Both the position numbers and the translations under genes were made by a program. Of a stretch of 64,000 bases of DNA, positions 52,336 to 60,884 are shown in pieces. Positions within the stretch are counted from its first letter, which is position 1, and every line of letters starts with the position of its first letter. The notes below the pieces were generated by a model, which saw only the letters and a list, made by a program, of their open reading frames with translations, was not told where the DNA came from and did no database searches. This DNA comes from an uncultured Chloroflexales bacterium (GTDB lineage: Bacteria; Chloroflexota; Chloroflexia; Chloroflexales; Chloroflexaceae). Where the stretch lies: the NCBI GenBank assembly GCA_937902315.1, contig CALGUG010000064.1:124001-188000 (forward strand), read 5' to 3'.

Positions 52336-52439
52336 CCTAGCCGCAGTAAACTGAAGAAAACAAGGGGATTTGCGATTAGAAAGACCTGTTCTGCTCGGAT
52401 TTAGTATAACTTCGTCTCGTTGGTAATCCAAACGTCATA

Positions 52440-52555
52440 ACAAGGTAACAGAAACGCTGAGTGGGGAGTTTCCCCCTTCTAAATCAGCAAGCCGAAGGAG
52501 GATACTATAAAGGCTATTTCAACTGAAGTAGCGAAACCTACAAGCGAGCGAGGTA
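52440..52555 (+). promoter_or_regulatory. Structured leader before the lamin-tail gene
   Basis: Several nested or consecutive pairings can be drawn: GCTGA with TCAGC enclosing GGGG/CCCC, AGCC with GGCT, and TTTC with GAAA. No known riboswitch consensus was recognised. Confidence 0.35.
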
Positions 52556-52558
52556 GAT

Positions 52559-54922
52559 ATGCACCAGCACTTCAGCCGTTCTACCGTAGTTCTTGGAATG
52601 CTAGGACTACTCTTTTGCTTCAGCTTGTACTTGCCCGACATACTGCGGCGCACAGCAGCTTCCCACAGGAAGACCCCGCCTATGTTGGGTCAAAACTCTC
52701 TCCATCAGCAGCACAGCTTCAAGCAGCGCCACCTTCAGGCTAATGCCACGCCCACTTCAGGGTTGTTTATTATCTCTGCACGCTATCAGAGCGATTCGCT
52801 GGTAAGCCCAGAGCCGCTCGAAGAGAACGAGGAGCCGACCGCCACTCTAGAGCCCACGCCTACTGAGGAGCCAACTGCCACTGAAGAGCTGCTCCCCAGC
52901 TTAGAGCCAAGCCCGACAGAGGAGGCAAGCGCCACAGCAGTTGCTACAGCGAGCGAAACCGCCAGCGTTACACCAACAGCTACAGCCAGCGAAACCGCTA
53001 GCCCTACAGCCACCGCAACAGCTACAGCCAGCGAGACAGCTAGCCCTACACGTACTGCGAGCAATACTCGCACGCCCAGCCGTACCCGCACGCCTACCCG
53101 TACTGCGACCGCTACCGCTACTTTAAACCCGGCCGAGCTAACCGCTACCGCCTTCAGTCAGCTTGTAGCCAGCCAAGTCGCCCAGCAACTGGCAACCGAA
53201 CAAGCTCAAAATGCGACAGCGACCTATCAAGCCCAGCAACAAGCTACCTCTTTGGCGGCCCAGGTTGCCACCGAAGTTGCCATCTATCTGGCTAGCGCTC
53301 AAGCCCAAACCGCGAGCGCCGTGCTCACTCCTTCTCCGAGCGCCACAGCTAGCCGTACGCCCAGCCGAACGCGCACACCCACCCGCACCGCAAGCGCAAG
53401 CCCGGACCCAGCCGAAAGCGCCACTATCGAACCGAGCAGTACGCCTAGCCCTACGCGCACGCTTAGCCCAAGTCGCACCCCGAGTCCAACTCGTACACCT
53501 AGCCCAAGTCGCACAGCTAGTCTGACGTACACAGCTAGCCCAAGCCATACTGCAGTCGCAAGCCGTACGCCAACCGTTACGCGCACACCCAGCGAGACTA
53601 AGGAGCCAACCCTTACTCGTACTCCCAGCGAGACCAAGGAAGCGACACTGACACGTACGCCCAGCGAGACTAAGGAGCCAACCCTTACTCGCACGCCCAG
53701 TGAGACCAAGGAAGCGACACTGACACGTACGCCCAGCGAGACCAAAGAGCCAACACTCACTCGCACGCCTAGTGAGACCAAAGAGCCGACATCTACCCGC
53801 GAGCCGACTTTGACGCGCACACCCAGCCCTACCCGCACGCAAAGCCCGAGCCATACAAGCGCGCCCAGCAAAACAACCTCAGCCCTTGAAGGCGAGCAGA
53901 CGGGATCGAGTAGCGCCAGCTCGTTCGATCCTAACGCGCGTCTGATCATCAACGAGGTGCTGCCGGCACCCAAAAATCGCTTCAGCTATGAATGGGTCGA
54001 ACTGCTCAACCTCGATCAGCGCAGCCATCGCCTAGAAGGCTGGATGATCGATGATGACGAAGGCGGTAGCTCGCCGTTTAAGCTCGGCCCCGACCATGTG
54101 ATCGAGGCGGGAGGCTTGTTGTTAGTGGAGCTCAAAGGCAATATCCTCAACAACGGAGGTGATACTGTTCGCCTCCTCTACCCAGACGGCAGATTAGCTG
54201 CAAGTTATAGCTTCGGCGCGGCCAAAGCCGACCATAGTTTTATTCGGTTGCAGCCCAATAAAGACGAGTGGGAACTGACTGACGAGCCTTCGCCTGGTTT
54301 GCCGAATAGACCTGCAAACCAAGAGCACGAAGTCGAGGGCGCAACACTCCAAGAGCAAATTGAGCTTGGTAGCGATGGAATAGCGCTTACACAAGCCGAG
54401 CAACCAGCCAAGCAAACGATCCCAGCCCCCAACCCGCAGCCTGGGCATTACAGCTCTCAAGAGCCGTTCGGGCATGAGGTCAAGCATATTCTCTATTTGA
54501 GCCTCGTTCTAAACGAGCATATACGCCCGTCGCTGTTGTATGCGGGGCCACCTGTTGGGGAGGCCTATCATGGGCTGCCAACCCCAACAGCGACCCCAAG
54601 CCCTAGACCAAGCACAAACAAGCAAGTGCAGATCGATTCGTTCGCACATCAGGCAGCAAATGAGCTTGATTTAGGTATGCCACCGTCTCCAGGGAGCTAC
54701 TGGCAATGGGTCGGCCTGCTGATTGGTTTTATAATCACAGCAGGAAGCGGGCTGCTCTACTTTATGCATCGCGTGGTCAGCAATGAAGACGAGCTGCTCT
54801 ATCACATCGCTAGCGATAACGATGGCATACAAACAGATGAAGGTTGGGAGGACTTAGCAGGGATCGATTTTGATGAAGAGTTTCAGCAACTCTTAAGCAA
54901 AAAGCCTGCGCAAGAAAGCTAG
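52559..54922 (+). CDS. Secreted, membrane-anchored Thr/Pro/Ser-rich protein with a lamin-tail domain
   Basis: 787 residues. An N-terminal signal or anchor segment (VVLGMLGLLFCFSLYLP) is followed by a 350-residue stalk of T/S/P/E/A runs (TATASETASPT-type, then TRTPS-type). Residues about 343-414 are six tandem 12-residue units TPSETKEPTLTR / TPSETKEATLTR. A lamin-tail (LTD) domain follows at about 460-575 (ARLIINEVLPAPKNRFSYEWVELLNL, LEGWMIDDDEGGSSPF, AGGLLLVELKG, GGDTVRLLYPDGRLAASYSF). The C-terminus has a Pro/Thr stretch, one span (WVGLLIGFIITAGSGLLYF) and an acidic tail. Likely a glycosylated surface protein. GAGGTAGAT precedes the ATG. The last 30 bp overlap the converging gene at 54893. 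Confidence 0.85.
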   Translation: MHQHFSRSTVVLGMLGLLFCFSLYLPDILRRTAASHRKTPPMLGQNSLHQQHSFKQRHLQANATPTSGLFIISARYQSDSLVSPEPLEENEEPTATLEPTPTEEPTATEELLPSLEPSPTEEASATAVATASETASVTPTATASETASPTATATATASETASPTRTASNTRTPSRTRTPTRTATATATLNPAELTATAFSQLVASQVAQQLATEQAQNATATYQAQQQATSLAAQVATEVAIYLASAQAQTASAVLTPSPSATASRTPSRTRTPTRTASASPDPAESATIEPSSTPSPTRTLSPSRTPSPTRTPSPSRTASLTYTASPSHTAVASRTPTVTRTPSETKEPTLTRTPSETKEATLTRTPSETKEPTLTRTPSETKEATLTRTPSETKEPTLTRTPSETKEPTSTREPTLTRTPSPTRTQSPSHTSAPSKTTSALEGEQTGSSSASSFDPNARLIINEVLPAPKNRFSYEWVELLNLDQRSHRLEGWMIDDDEGGSSPFKLGPDHVIEAGGLLLVELKGNILNNGGDTVRLLYPDGRLAASYSFGAAKADHSFIRLQPNKDEWELTDEPSPGLPNRPANQEHEVEGATLQEQIELGSDGIALTQAEQPAKQTIPAPNPQPGHYSSQEPFGHEVKHILYLSLVLNEHIRPSLLYAGPPVGEAYHGLPTPTATPSPRPSTNKQVQIDSFAHQAANELDLGMPPSPGSYWQWVGLLIGFIITAGSGLLYFMHRVVSNEDELLYHIASDNDGIQTDEGWEDLAGIDFDEEFQQLLSKKPAQES
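53585..53800 (+). repeat. Six in-frame 36-bp tandem repeats
   Basis: Each unit encodes TPSETKEPTLTR or a one- to two-residue variant. The EPT and EAT forms alternate for the first four, so the real period in evolution may be 72 bp. Synonymous differences show that the copies are not brand new. Confidence 0.95.
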
Positions 54923-55741
54923 CCCTTCTCGGGCAAGCGCATCTTGGCTGCTTGCAAAACTGCGCCATACTGCAGCGGCTCGCGCGATGGTCTGCACTTC
55001 TGAACTAAAGGATTCGATCACCAGTGGACCGTTGTAGCCAACCTCTTTCAAGGCGTCGGCTACCTCTTGCCAAGGCACATGGCCGCTGCCGGGAGCGCCC
55101 CGATCGTTCTCGCAGGTATGCACATGCCCGATTCGCGAGCCAGCCATACGAATAGCAGCGCCCAGCGAGCGCTCTTCGATATTCATATGGAAGGTATCGA
55201 GCAGCAGCTTACAGCCCGGATGGTTGACACGATCGATCAGGTCACAGCCTTGCGAGGTCAGGTTGATCAAACTGGTTTCAAAACGATTGAGCGGCTCGAC
55301 ACAGAGTGTTACACCGTGTTGATAGGCGTATTCGGCCAGCGGACGCAAGATCTGTGCTAGCTCATCCATCGTTCGCTCGCGTTCGGCGGCACTCATCTGC
55401 CAGGTGCGGCCAACCGCCGAATAGAGCGGCCCGGCCAGAATGCGTGATCCTAGCTGATGAGCAGCTTCGATACAATGGCGCACATAAGCAACAGCGTCGG
55501 CGCGCACAGCGGGGTCAGGCGAGATCAAATCGCGGTCGGGGCCGATCGCCACTACTGTGCTGATCGCTAGGCCATGGGTATCAGCAAGCTCGCGTGCCCG
55601 GGCATAATTAAACGAGTTAGGAACTTCGAAGGGCAGCTCAACAAGGTTAAAACCCATCGCTGCGATCTGGGGGATCAGCCACTCTAGGTCGCTCGTGGTA
55701 GGAGGGGCGACCCAAACCCAAGTATTGACACCGATCTGCAT
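54893..55741 (-). CDS. Sugar epimerase/isomerase-like TIM-barrel protein (1 of 2)
   Basis: 282 residues of the AP endonuclease 2/xylose isomerase-like family. The start, MQIGVNTWVWVAPPTTSDLEWLIPQIAAMGFNLVELPFEVP, matches D-tagatose/D-psicose 3-epimerase-like proteins. Metal-site residues are recognisable: Glu in VTLCVEPLNRFETSLINLTSQG, Asp-x-x-His in KLLLDTFHMNIEE, His in IGHVHTCENDRGAPGSGHVPW, and Glu in GPLVIESF. CENDRGAPGSGHVPW is close to the epimerase family motif. The product is probably a ketohexose C3 epimerase or similar. Its 3' end overlaps the preceding convergent gene by 30 bp. The other epimerase gene is 65 bp upstream. Confidence 0.87.
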   Translation of the reverse strand: MQIGVNTWVWVAPPTTSDLEWLIPQIAAMGFNLVELPFEVPNSFNYARARELADTHGLAISTVVAIGPDRDLISPDPAVRADAVAYVRHCIEAAHQLGSRILAGPLYSAVGRTWQMSAAERERTMDELAQILRPLAEYAYQHGVTLCVEPLNRFETSLINLTSQGCDLIDRVNHPGCKLLLDTFHMNIEERSLGAAIRMAGSRIGHVHTCENDRGAPGSGHVPWQEVADALKEVGYNGPLVIESFSSEVQTIARAAAVWRSFASSQDALAREGLAFLRRLFA

Positions 55742-55761
55742 ATGTCTACTTCATTGATAAC

Positions 55762-55792
55762 ACAGGGACGCCAAACTGTATGGCGTCCCTGT
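55762..55792 (-). terminator. Hairpin between the two epimerase genes, no T-run
   Basis: ACAGGGACGCCA (55762-55773) pairs perfectly with TGGCGTCCCTGT (55781-55792). Confidence 0.6.
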
Positions 55793-55806
55793 CGTCTGTT
55801 TCACAC

Positions 55807-56802
55807 TTACTTCTGGAAAGCTGCGTCGAAAGCAACTGCGCTGGGCGGGAAGTCGTTCTTGCGGATAACTTCGACAGCTTCGGTAGCACCGAATTCGCGA
55901 TCCATACCTGAGTCTTCCCACTCGACCGAAAGCGGGCCGTTGTAGCCGATGCGGTTCAGTGCGCGGAAGATCAGATCCCACTTCACATCGCCACGACCGG
56001 GCGATACAAAGTCCCAACCACGGCGGGCGTCGCCGAAGTTGAGGTGCGATCCCAAAATCGAGGTGCGGCCATTGATGTTGACTCGGCTATCCTTGACGTG
56101 AACGTGATAGATACGATCAGCAAAGGTCTCGATAAAGTAGACCGGATCGATAAACTGGTGAATCAAGTGGCTCGGGTCGAAGTTGATACCAAAGGCCGGA
56201 CGGCGATTGATGGCCTCGAGCGTCTTCTGAGTGGTTACAACGTCGTAGGCGATCTCGGTGGGGTGAACTTCCAGACCAAACTTCACACCAACTTCGTCGA
56301 ATACGTCGAGGATGGGGTTCCAGCGGTCAGCAAAATCCTTGTAGCCTGCTTCGATCGCAGCCGGGTCGTTGGGCGGGAAGGAGTAGATCAAGTGCCAAAT
56401 CGAAGATCCGGTAAAGCCGTTGACCTGCTTCACACCAAAGGCTGCTGCTGCACGGGCAGTGTTCTTGATCTCTTCAGCCGCGCGCTGACGCACACCTTCG
56501 GGATCGCCATCGCCCCAGACGTGGGGAGGTACAACGCCCTTATGGCGTGCATCGATCAGGTCACAAACGGCCTGACCTACAAGGTGGTTACTAATAGCAA
56601 AACACTGGAGCCCATGCTTCTCGAGAAGTTCGCGCTTTTCGCGCACGTACTTGTCGGATTCGAGTGCCTTGGTGACATCGAAGTGATCTCCCCAGCAGGC
56701 AAGCTCCAAACCATCGTAACCGAAACTCTTGGCTTTGGGAGCAAGGACCTCTAGCGGAAGGTCGGCCCACTGTCCGGTAAACAGCGTCACAGGTCGCGCC
56801 AT
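55807..56802 (-). CDS. Sugar epimerase/isomerase-like TIM-barrel protein (2 of 2)
   Basis: 331 residues from MARPVTLFTGQWADLPLE; AAGGAGG lies 10 bp before this ATG, whereas the open frame upstream has no site. It is the longer IolE/IolI-like form of the xylose-isomerase fold: KAKSFGYDGLELACWGDHFDV, KFGLEVHPTEIAYDVVTTQ (metal Glu), GINFDPSHLIHQFIDP (Asp-x-x-His), IYHVHVKDSRVNINGRTSILG and GPLSVEWEDSGMDRE (metal Glu). Relatives are annotated as sugar phosphate or inosose isomerases. Together with the Gfo/Idh/MocA genes at 979-7115 a polyol pathway is possible. A LacI-type palindrome lies upstream at 57085-57100. Confidence 0.88.
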   Translation of the reverse strand: MARPVTLFTGQWADLPLEVLAPKAKSFGYDGLELACWGDHFDVTKALESDKYVREKRELLEKHGLQCFAISNHLVGQAVCDLIDARHKGVVPPHVWGDGDPEGVRQRAAEEIKNTARAAAAFGVKQVNGFTGSSIWHLIYSFPPNDPAAIEAGYKDFADRWNPILDVFDEVGVKFGLEVHPTEIAYDVVTTQKTLEAINRRPAFGINFDPSHLIHQFIDPVYFIETFADRIYHVHVKDSRVNINGRTSILGSHLNFGDARRGWDFVSPGRGDVKWDLIFRALNRIGYNGPLSVEWEDSGMDREFGATEAVEVIRKNDFPPSAVAFDAAFQK

Positions 56803-57084
56803 AACAATCAACCTCCTTGTTGTACGGCAAGGCGACGAGCACACAACACCCGCAAGAGAATCGCCGCGTTCTGTTGCACATAGACAAACGGAAAGAACGC
56901 GCATGTGACATGGCGCTGTGGGCACGGTCTGTTTTGAGGATACAAAGTTGTACAGACGAAGTTATTATCTTACGAGATGCAGGGCTTGTCAACCGCATAA
57001 CACGCTTAGAAACCCAAAGAGCTTGCAGGCTTTTTGCTTATTAGAAAGCGATTTGTAAGCAACTTGCCAACAGAAAGCAAGCAT

Positions 57085-57100
57085 CTGAAAACGTTTTCAG
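57085..57100. promoter_or_regulatory. Probable LacI-family operator
   Basis: CTGAAAACGTTTTCAG is a perfect 16-bp palindrome with the central CG and TGAAA arms of LacI/GalR/CcpA-type operators. It lies between divergent genes, about 280 bp upstream of each start. Confidence 0.6.
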
Positions 57101-57297
57101 GTTGTTATCATGTGATCTTCATTCACAGCCCACAATCGAAGTACGAGAATAGAGTCGATATGGGGCAGACTGAAGCAAATTTCGGCTCGTAGGAAGCAAA
57201 AAAAGCTGTAGCTTGGCAGCATTCCAAGCATATAGCAGCTTTCTACAAATCCTCTAAACAAGCTCGCACATCTGATCGAATATCGGTCGCGAGAATC

Positions 57298-57327
57298 ATG
57301 ACAAAAGTGGGCCTACTGGGCTATAAT
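57298..57327 (+). promoter_or_regulatory. Promoter of uvrB
   Basis: ATGACA (57298-57303) and TATAAT (57322-57327), 18 bp apart, 42 bp before the chosen uvrB ATG. Confidence 0.65.
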
Positions 57328-57368
57328 GGTTGTATACAAAACACAAGACGCATAAGGAACCCACTGAT

Positions 57369-59363
57369 ATGTCATTCCGTGTTGAAGCGCCCTACGTCCC
57401 AATGGGTGATCAGCCCCATGCGATCGCTCAATTGGTTGAATCGATTCGGCAGGGTAATAAGCATCAAACACTATTAGGAGCGACAGGTACAGGCAAAACT
57501 GCTGTTATGGCTTGGATCTTCGAGCAGTTGCAACGCCCGACCTTGGTCTTAGCGCACAACAAAACTCTTGTTTCCCAGCTATACAGCGAGTTTAAAGAGT
57601 TTCTGCCCGATGCGGCGGTTGAGATCTTTATCTCCTATTACGACGAATACACGCCTGAAGCCTATGTTCCCTCCAAAGATCTCTATATCGAGAAAGAAGC
57701 CTCGATCAACGAAGAGATCGACCGAATGCGTCACAGCGCGACCCAGTCGCTCTTGACTCGGCGTGATGTGCTGGTTGTCGCTTCAGTCTCGTCGATCTTC
57801 GGTCTCGGTTCGCCAGCCGACTATGGTCAGGTTGTAATCCCGCTTCGAGTAGGCGAAGTGCGCAACCGCGACAAATTGCTGCGCCAACTGATCGACCTGC
57901 AATTTGAGCGCAACGATATCGATTTCCACCGTGGTACTTTCCGCGTGCGCGGCGATACCCTCGATATCTTCCCCGCCAACAGCGAGATCGCGGTGAGAGT
58001 CGAGTTTTGGGGTGACGAAATCGAGCGAATCGTTGAGCTCGATCCCCTCACGGGCGAGATTCTGATCAATCGAACCAGCGTTGATATCTATCCGGCCAAG
58101 CACTTCGTCACTACCAATGAAAAGCTCAAACTGGCGATCAACGATATTCAGGAAGAGCTGACCGAACAACTACGTTACCTCGAAGAACAGGGCAAGGTGC
58201 TTGAGGCGTCGCGCCTGAAACAGCGCACTATGTATGACCTCGAGATGCTGAGCGAGATCGGCTACTGTTCTGGTATCGAGAACTACTCGCGCCATATGGA
58301 TCGACGCCAAGCGGGCCAAACACCTTGGACTCTCTTAGACTACTTCCCCGACGACTTTATTCTTTTTGTCGACGAGAGCCATATCACTTTGCCCCAAGTG
58401 CGCGGTATGTATAACGGAGACCGTGCTCGTAAACAGGTGCTGGTCGACTATGGCTTCCGCTTACCCTCGGCGCTCGACAACCGACCACTGACCTTTAGCG
58501 AGTTTGAACAGCATATCCATCAAGCGATCTACGTCTCGGCGACACCCGGCCCCTATGAGTTGGAGCATTCGGCTGTCATCGCAGAACAGATCATTCGCCC
58601 GACAGGTCTGATCGATCCAGAGATCGAAGTGCGCCCGACCAAGGGACAAGTCGATGATATCGCTGTTGAGGTGCGCAAACGGATCGATAAGGGCCAGCGT
58701 GTTCTGATCACAACCTTGACCAAGCGCATGGCCGAAGATCTTTCCGACTATCTGCAAGAGCTTGGCCTGCGCACCCACTACCTCCACTCAGACATCGATA
58801 CCATGGAGCGCGTTGATATCTTGCGCGATCTCCGTTTAGGTGTGTATGACGTCGTGGTTGGTATCAACCTGTTGCGCGAAGGTTTGGACCTGCCCGAGGT
58901 CTCGTTGGTGATCATTCTCGATGCCGACAAAGAGGGCTTCCTGCGCAGCACAACATCGCTGATTCAGATCATCGGACGAGCGGCGCGCCACCTTGAGGGA
59001 CGAGTGATTATGTACGCAGATACAATCACGCGTTCGATGGATGCTGCTATTAAAGAGACTCAGCGCCGTCGCGAGATCCAGATGGACTACAACCTGCGTC
59101 ACAATATCACCCCAGTTGGTATCTCGAAGAGTGTTAAGGACACGTTGCGAAAGGTTGCAGAAGAACGAGAAGAGTATCACGTTCAGAAACCACAGGCAGT
59201 TGGTGCAACCATTCCACGTGATGAGATCGTCAAATTAACAAAAGAGCTTGAGAAGCAGATGAAACAAGCTGCCAAGAATCTGGAGTTTGAGAAAGCCGCC
59301 AGCTTACGCGATCAGCTGATCGAACTCCGTAAGACTCTAGCTCTAGAAGAGAATGTTGTATAA
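57369..59363 (+). CDS. uvrB: Excinuclease ABC subunit B
   Basis: 664 residues from MSFRVEAPYVPMGDQP; AAGGAAC lies 10 bp upstream, while the ATG 39 bp earlier falls right after the TATAAT and is less likely. It loads DNA damage for UvrC in nucleotide excision repair. Walker A is GATGTGKT (37-44). The DNA-probing beta-hairpin follows in YYDEYTPEAYVPSKDLYIEKEASINEEI. The helicase block FVDESHITLPQVRGMYNGDRARK and the C-terminal motifs VGINLLREGLDLPEVSLV and QIIGRAARH are intact. The UvrC-binding UVR motif ends the protein (EKQMKQAAKNLEFEKAASLRDQLIELRK). Identity certain. Confidence 0.97.
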   Translation: MSFRVEAPYVPMGDQPHAIAQLVESIRQGNKHQTLLGATGTGKTAVMAWIFEQLQRPTLVLAHNKTLVSQLYSEFKEFLPDAAVEIFISYYDEYTPEAYVPSKDLYIEKEASINEEIDRMRHSATQSLLTRRDVLVVASVSSIFGLGSPADYGQVVIPLRVGEVRNRDKLLRQLIDLQFERNDIDFHRGTFRVRGDTLDIFPANSEIAVRVEFWGDEIERIVELDPLTGEILINRTSVDIYPAKHFVTTNEKLKLAINDIQEELTEQLRYLEEQGKVLEASRLKQRTMYDLEMLSEIGYCSGIENYSRHMDRRQAGQTPWTLLDYFPDDFILFVDESHITLPQVRGMYNGDRARKQVLVDYGFRLPSALDNRPLTFSEFEQHIHQAIYVSATPGPYELEHSAVIAEQIIRPTGLIDPEIEVRPTKGQVDDIAVEVRKRIDKGQRVLITTLTKRMAEDLSDYLQELGLRTHYLHSDIDTMERVDILRDLRLGVYDVVVGINLLREGLDLPEVSLVIILDADKEGFLRSTTSLIQIIGRAARHLEGRVIMYADTITRSMDAAIKETQRRREIQMDYNLRHNITPVGISKSVKDTLRKVAEEREEYHVQKPQAVGATIPRDEIVKLTKELEKQMKQAAKNLEFEKAASLRDQLIELRKTLALEENVV

Positions 59364-59370
59364 GTTGCGT

Positions 59371-59424
59371 TTGTTGTTCGAGAATGGTATAGTTTAAATA
59401 AGAATAGCCATTTTCGAACAACAA
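59371..59424. repeat. 17-bp-arm inverted repeat between uvrB and the NERD gene
   Basis: TTGTTGTTCGAGAATGG (59371-59387) and CCATTTTCGAACAACAA (59408-59424) pair with one mismatch around a 20-nt AT-rich loop (TATAGTTTAAATAAG). It could end uvrB mRNA or overlap the next promoter. Confidence 0.6.
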
Positions 59425-59445
59425 TACCTAGATTCGATAACACCC

Positions 59446-60831
59446 ATGGCAGTACAAGTCTGGATCGGTGAGAAGCCTGAACACCCAAATGAACGACGTG
59501 CAATCATGGCCCTTGCCAACGGGCTTGACCGCATGGAGGGTCTCTATCTCATTCTGGCCAACTTTAGTGTGGGTGGCCGCAGCATCGACTTGGTAATCAT
59601 CAAGCAAGATGCTGTCTTTATCATCGAGCTGAAGCACTGCGATGGCAAAGTCTTCGGCGATGTCAACGGCCCTTGGTTTGTTGAAAGCATCAACGGCGAC
59701 CGCAAACGCCTCAACCCGGGGCGCAAAAATCCCTATAACCAAGTTATCTCTTACTTCTATAGCCTAACGAACTTCCTCAACGATCATCGTCGCGACTTTC
59801 TCTCGTCGCACAAAGCCGAAACGATCGACTTCCGCACATGCAAGCGGGTGGTGGTTATTGCGCCAACCATCCAAGAGGGTTCGCATATCGAGCTCGACTG
59901 GAAGGTCGAGCTACGTGGTCTCGATGAGCTGCCCGCCTTCTTGGTGACCGAACGCTCATCAGAGATCGACCTGACTGAAAACGAAATGTTGGCGATCCCT
60001 GAATTGCTCAACTGTACACGCTGGAAGGAAGTCAACGATATTATCAACGGCGTCTTACCGGCCTGGGAAAGCGTACTGCCACCCGAAGAGGCGGTTCAGC
60101 AGCTTACGACGACGGCGGCCGCTCCCGAAGCGACGCCTGCCGCCGCTCAGCCAGCACCCCAAGCGAGCGAGCAAACGGCCGAGCCACCAACGTTTGTAGC
60201 GCGTGCCCAGAAGCTCTGGAGCACCCTATCGGGGCGTGCTGCCGTAACGATGTCGATCGTGGCGACAGTGCTACTGGTTATGCTCTTGTTACGTCCCGTA
60301 CGGGTTGTCGATCTGCCCGATGGGCCTACGCCACCTTTGATCATTTCAACCAGTCAAGCGGCAGGCGGTGTTATGGGCGGAGGAGTTGGTTTCGAACCGC
60401 AAACCTGTGTTTGGCGCGGCTATCAATCGGTGCGCAAAGCTTGGGATCCAAGCAGCGATAGTTGGGTGACCTTAGGCCTGAGCGGCCCGGGCGATCCGAG
60501 CCCCGACATCGTATTGACCTTGGAACAAGTCGACTTCTGCGGCTCAGAGATCCGTCTGATGTGGAACGTGCGCAACAATAGCAACCAAACGATAGAGTTA
60601 CCGCTCACAAGCGATACGATCTCGATTCGCGATCCGCTCAATACGAACTACTATATCGATTCTGGGCTGTCCGATCCGAGCGTTTTACGTTTGGAGCCGA
60701 ACAGCCAGAAGCGCGCTCAAGTAGTCGTGCAGCAGCCGGTCAACCAAAATGCAATGTCGCTCAAGGTAACACTAAAAAATAGCTCGGTCGGAGAGGCGAC
60801 CTGGTTGGTTGGACTTGACGATGGTAGGTAA
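59446..60831 (+). CDS. NERD-domain protein with a membrane span and extracytoplasmic domain
   Basis: 461 residues. Residues about 8-125 are a NERD domain (nuclease-related domain): NERRAIMALANGLDRMEGLYLILANFSVGGRSIDLVIIKQDAVFIIELKHCDGKVFG, holding the D-(x)n-E-x-K core of PD-(D/E)xK-type nucleases (SIDLVII, FIIELKH). A Pro/Ala/Thr/Glu spacer (about 215-250) precedes a single span, AAVTMSIVATVLLVMLLL (about 265-283). The rest is a beta-rich domain (DIVLTLEQVDFCGSEIRLMWNVRNNSNQTIELPLTSDTISI) resembling DUF4352-like folds. If the topology is inside-out, the nuclease part is cytoplasmic. No partner gene suggests its target. Confidence 0.83.
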   Translation: MAVQVWIGEKPEHPNERRAIMALANGLDRMEGLYLILANFSVGGRSIDLVIIKQDAVFIIELKHCDGKVFGDVNGPWFVESINGDRKRLNPGRKNPYNQVISYFYSLTNFLNDHRRDFLSSHKAETIDFRTCKRVVVIAPTIQEGSHIELDWKVELRGLDELPAFLVTERSSEIDLTENEMLAIPELLNCTRWKEVNDIINGVLPAWESVLPPEEAVQQLTTTAAAPEATPAAAQPAPQASEQTAEPPTFVARAQKLWSTLSGRAAVTMSIVATVLLVMLLLRPVRVVDLPDGPTPPLIISTSQAAGGVMGGGVGFEPQTCVWRGYQSVRKAWDPSSDSWVTLGLSGPGDPSPDIVLTLEQVDFCGSEIRLMWNVRNNSNQTIELPLTSDTISIRDPLNTNYYIDSGLSDPSVLRLEPNSQKRAQVVVQQPVNQNAMSLKVTLKNSSVGEATWLVGLDDGR

Positions 60832-60850
60832 GAAACGTTTTCAGCAGAGC

Positions 60851-60884
60851 AGGGCTTGAATCCTAGGGATTCAGGCCCTTTTTT
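60851..60884 (+). terminator. Rho-independent terminator, shared by convergent genes
   Basis: AGGGCTTGAATCC pairs with GGGATTCAGGCCCT (G-T once) and is followed by TTTTTT. The convergent gene's stop codon lies at its right edge. Confidence 0.9.

Noticed and set aside
52440..52555. Cobalamin or cyclic-di-GMP riboswitch
   Set aside because: AGCCGAAGGAGGATAC recalls parts of the cobalamin consensus, but the rest of either consensus is missing.
60836..60846. LacI-type half-operator AAACGTTTTCAG at the end of the NERD gene
   Set aside because: Only half a palindrome, and located at a gene end just before a terminator.
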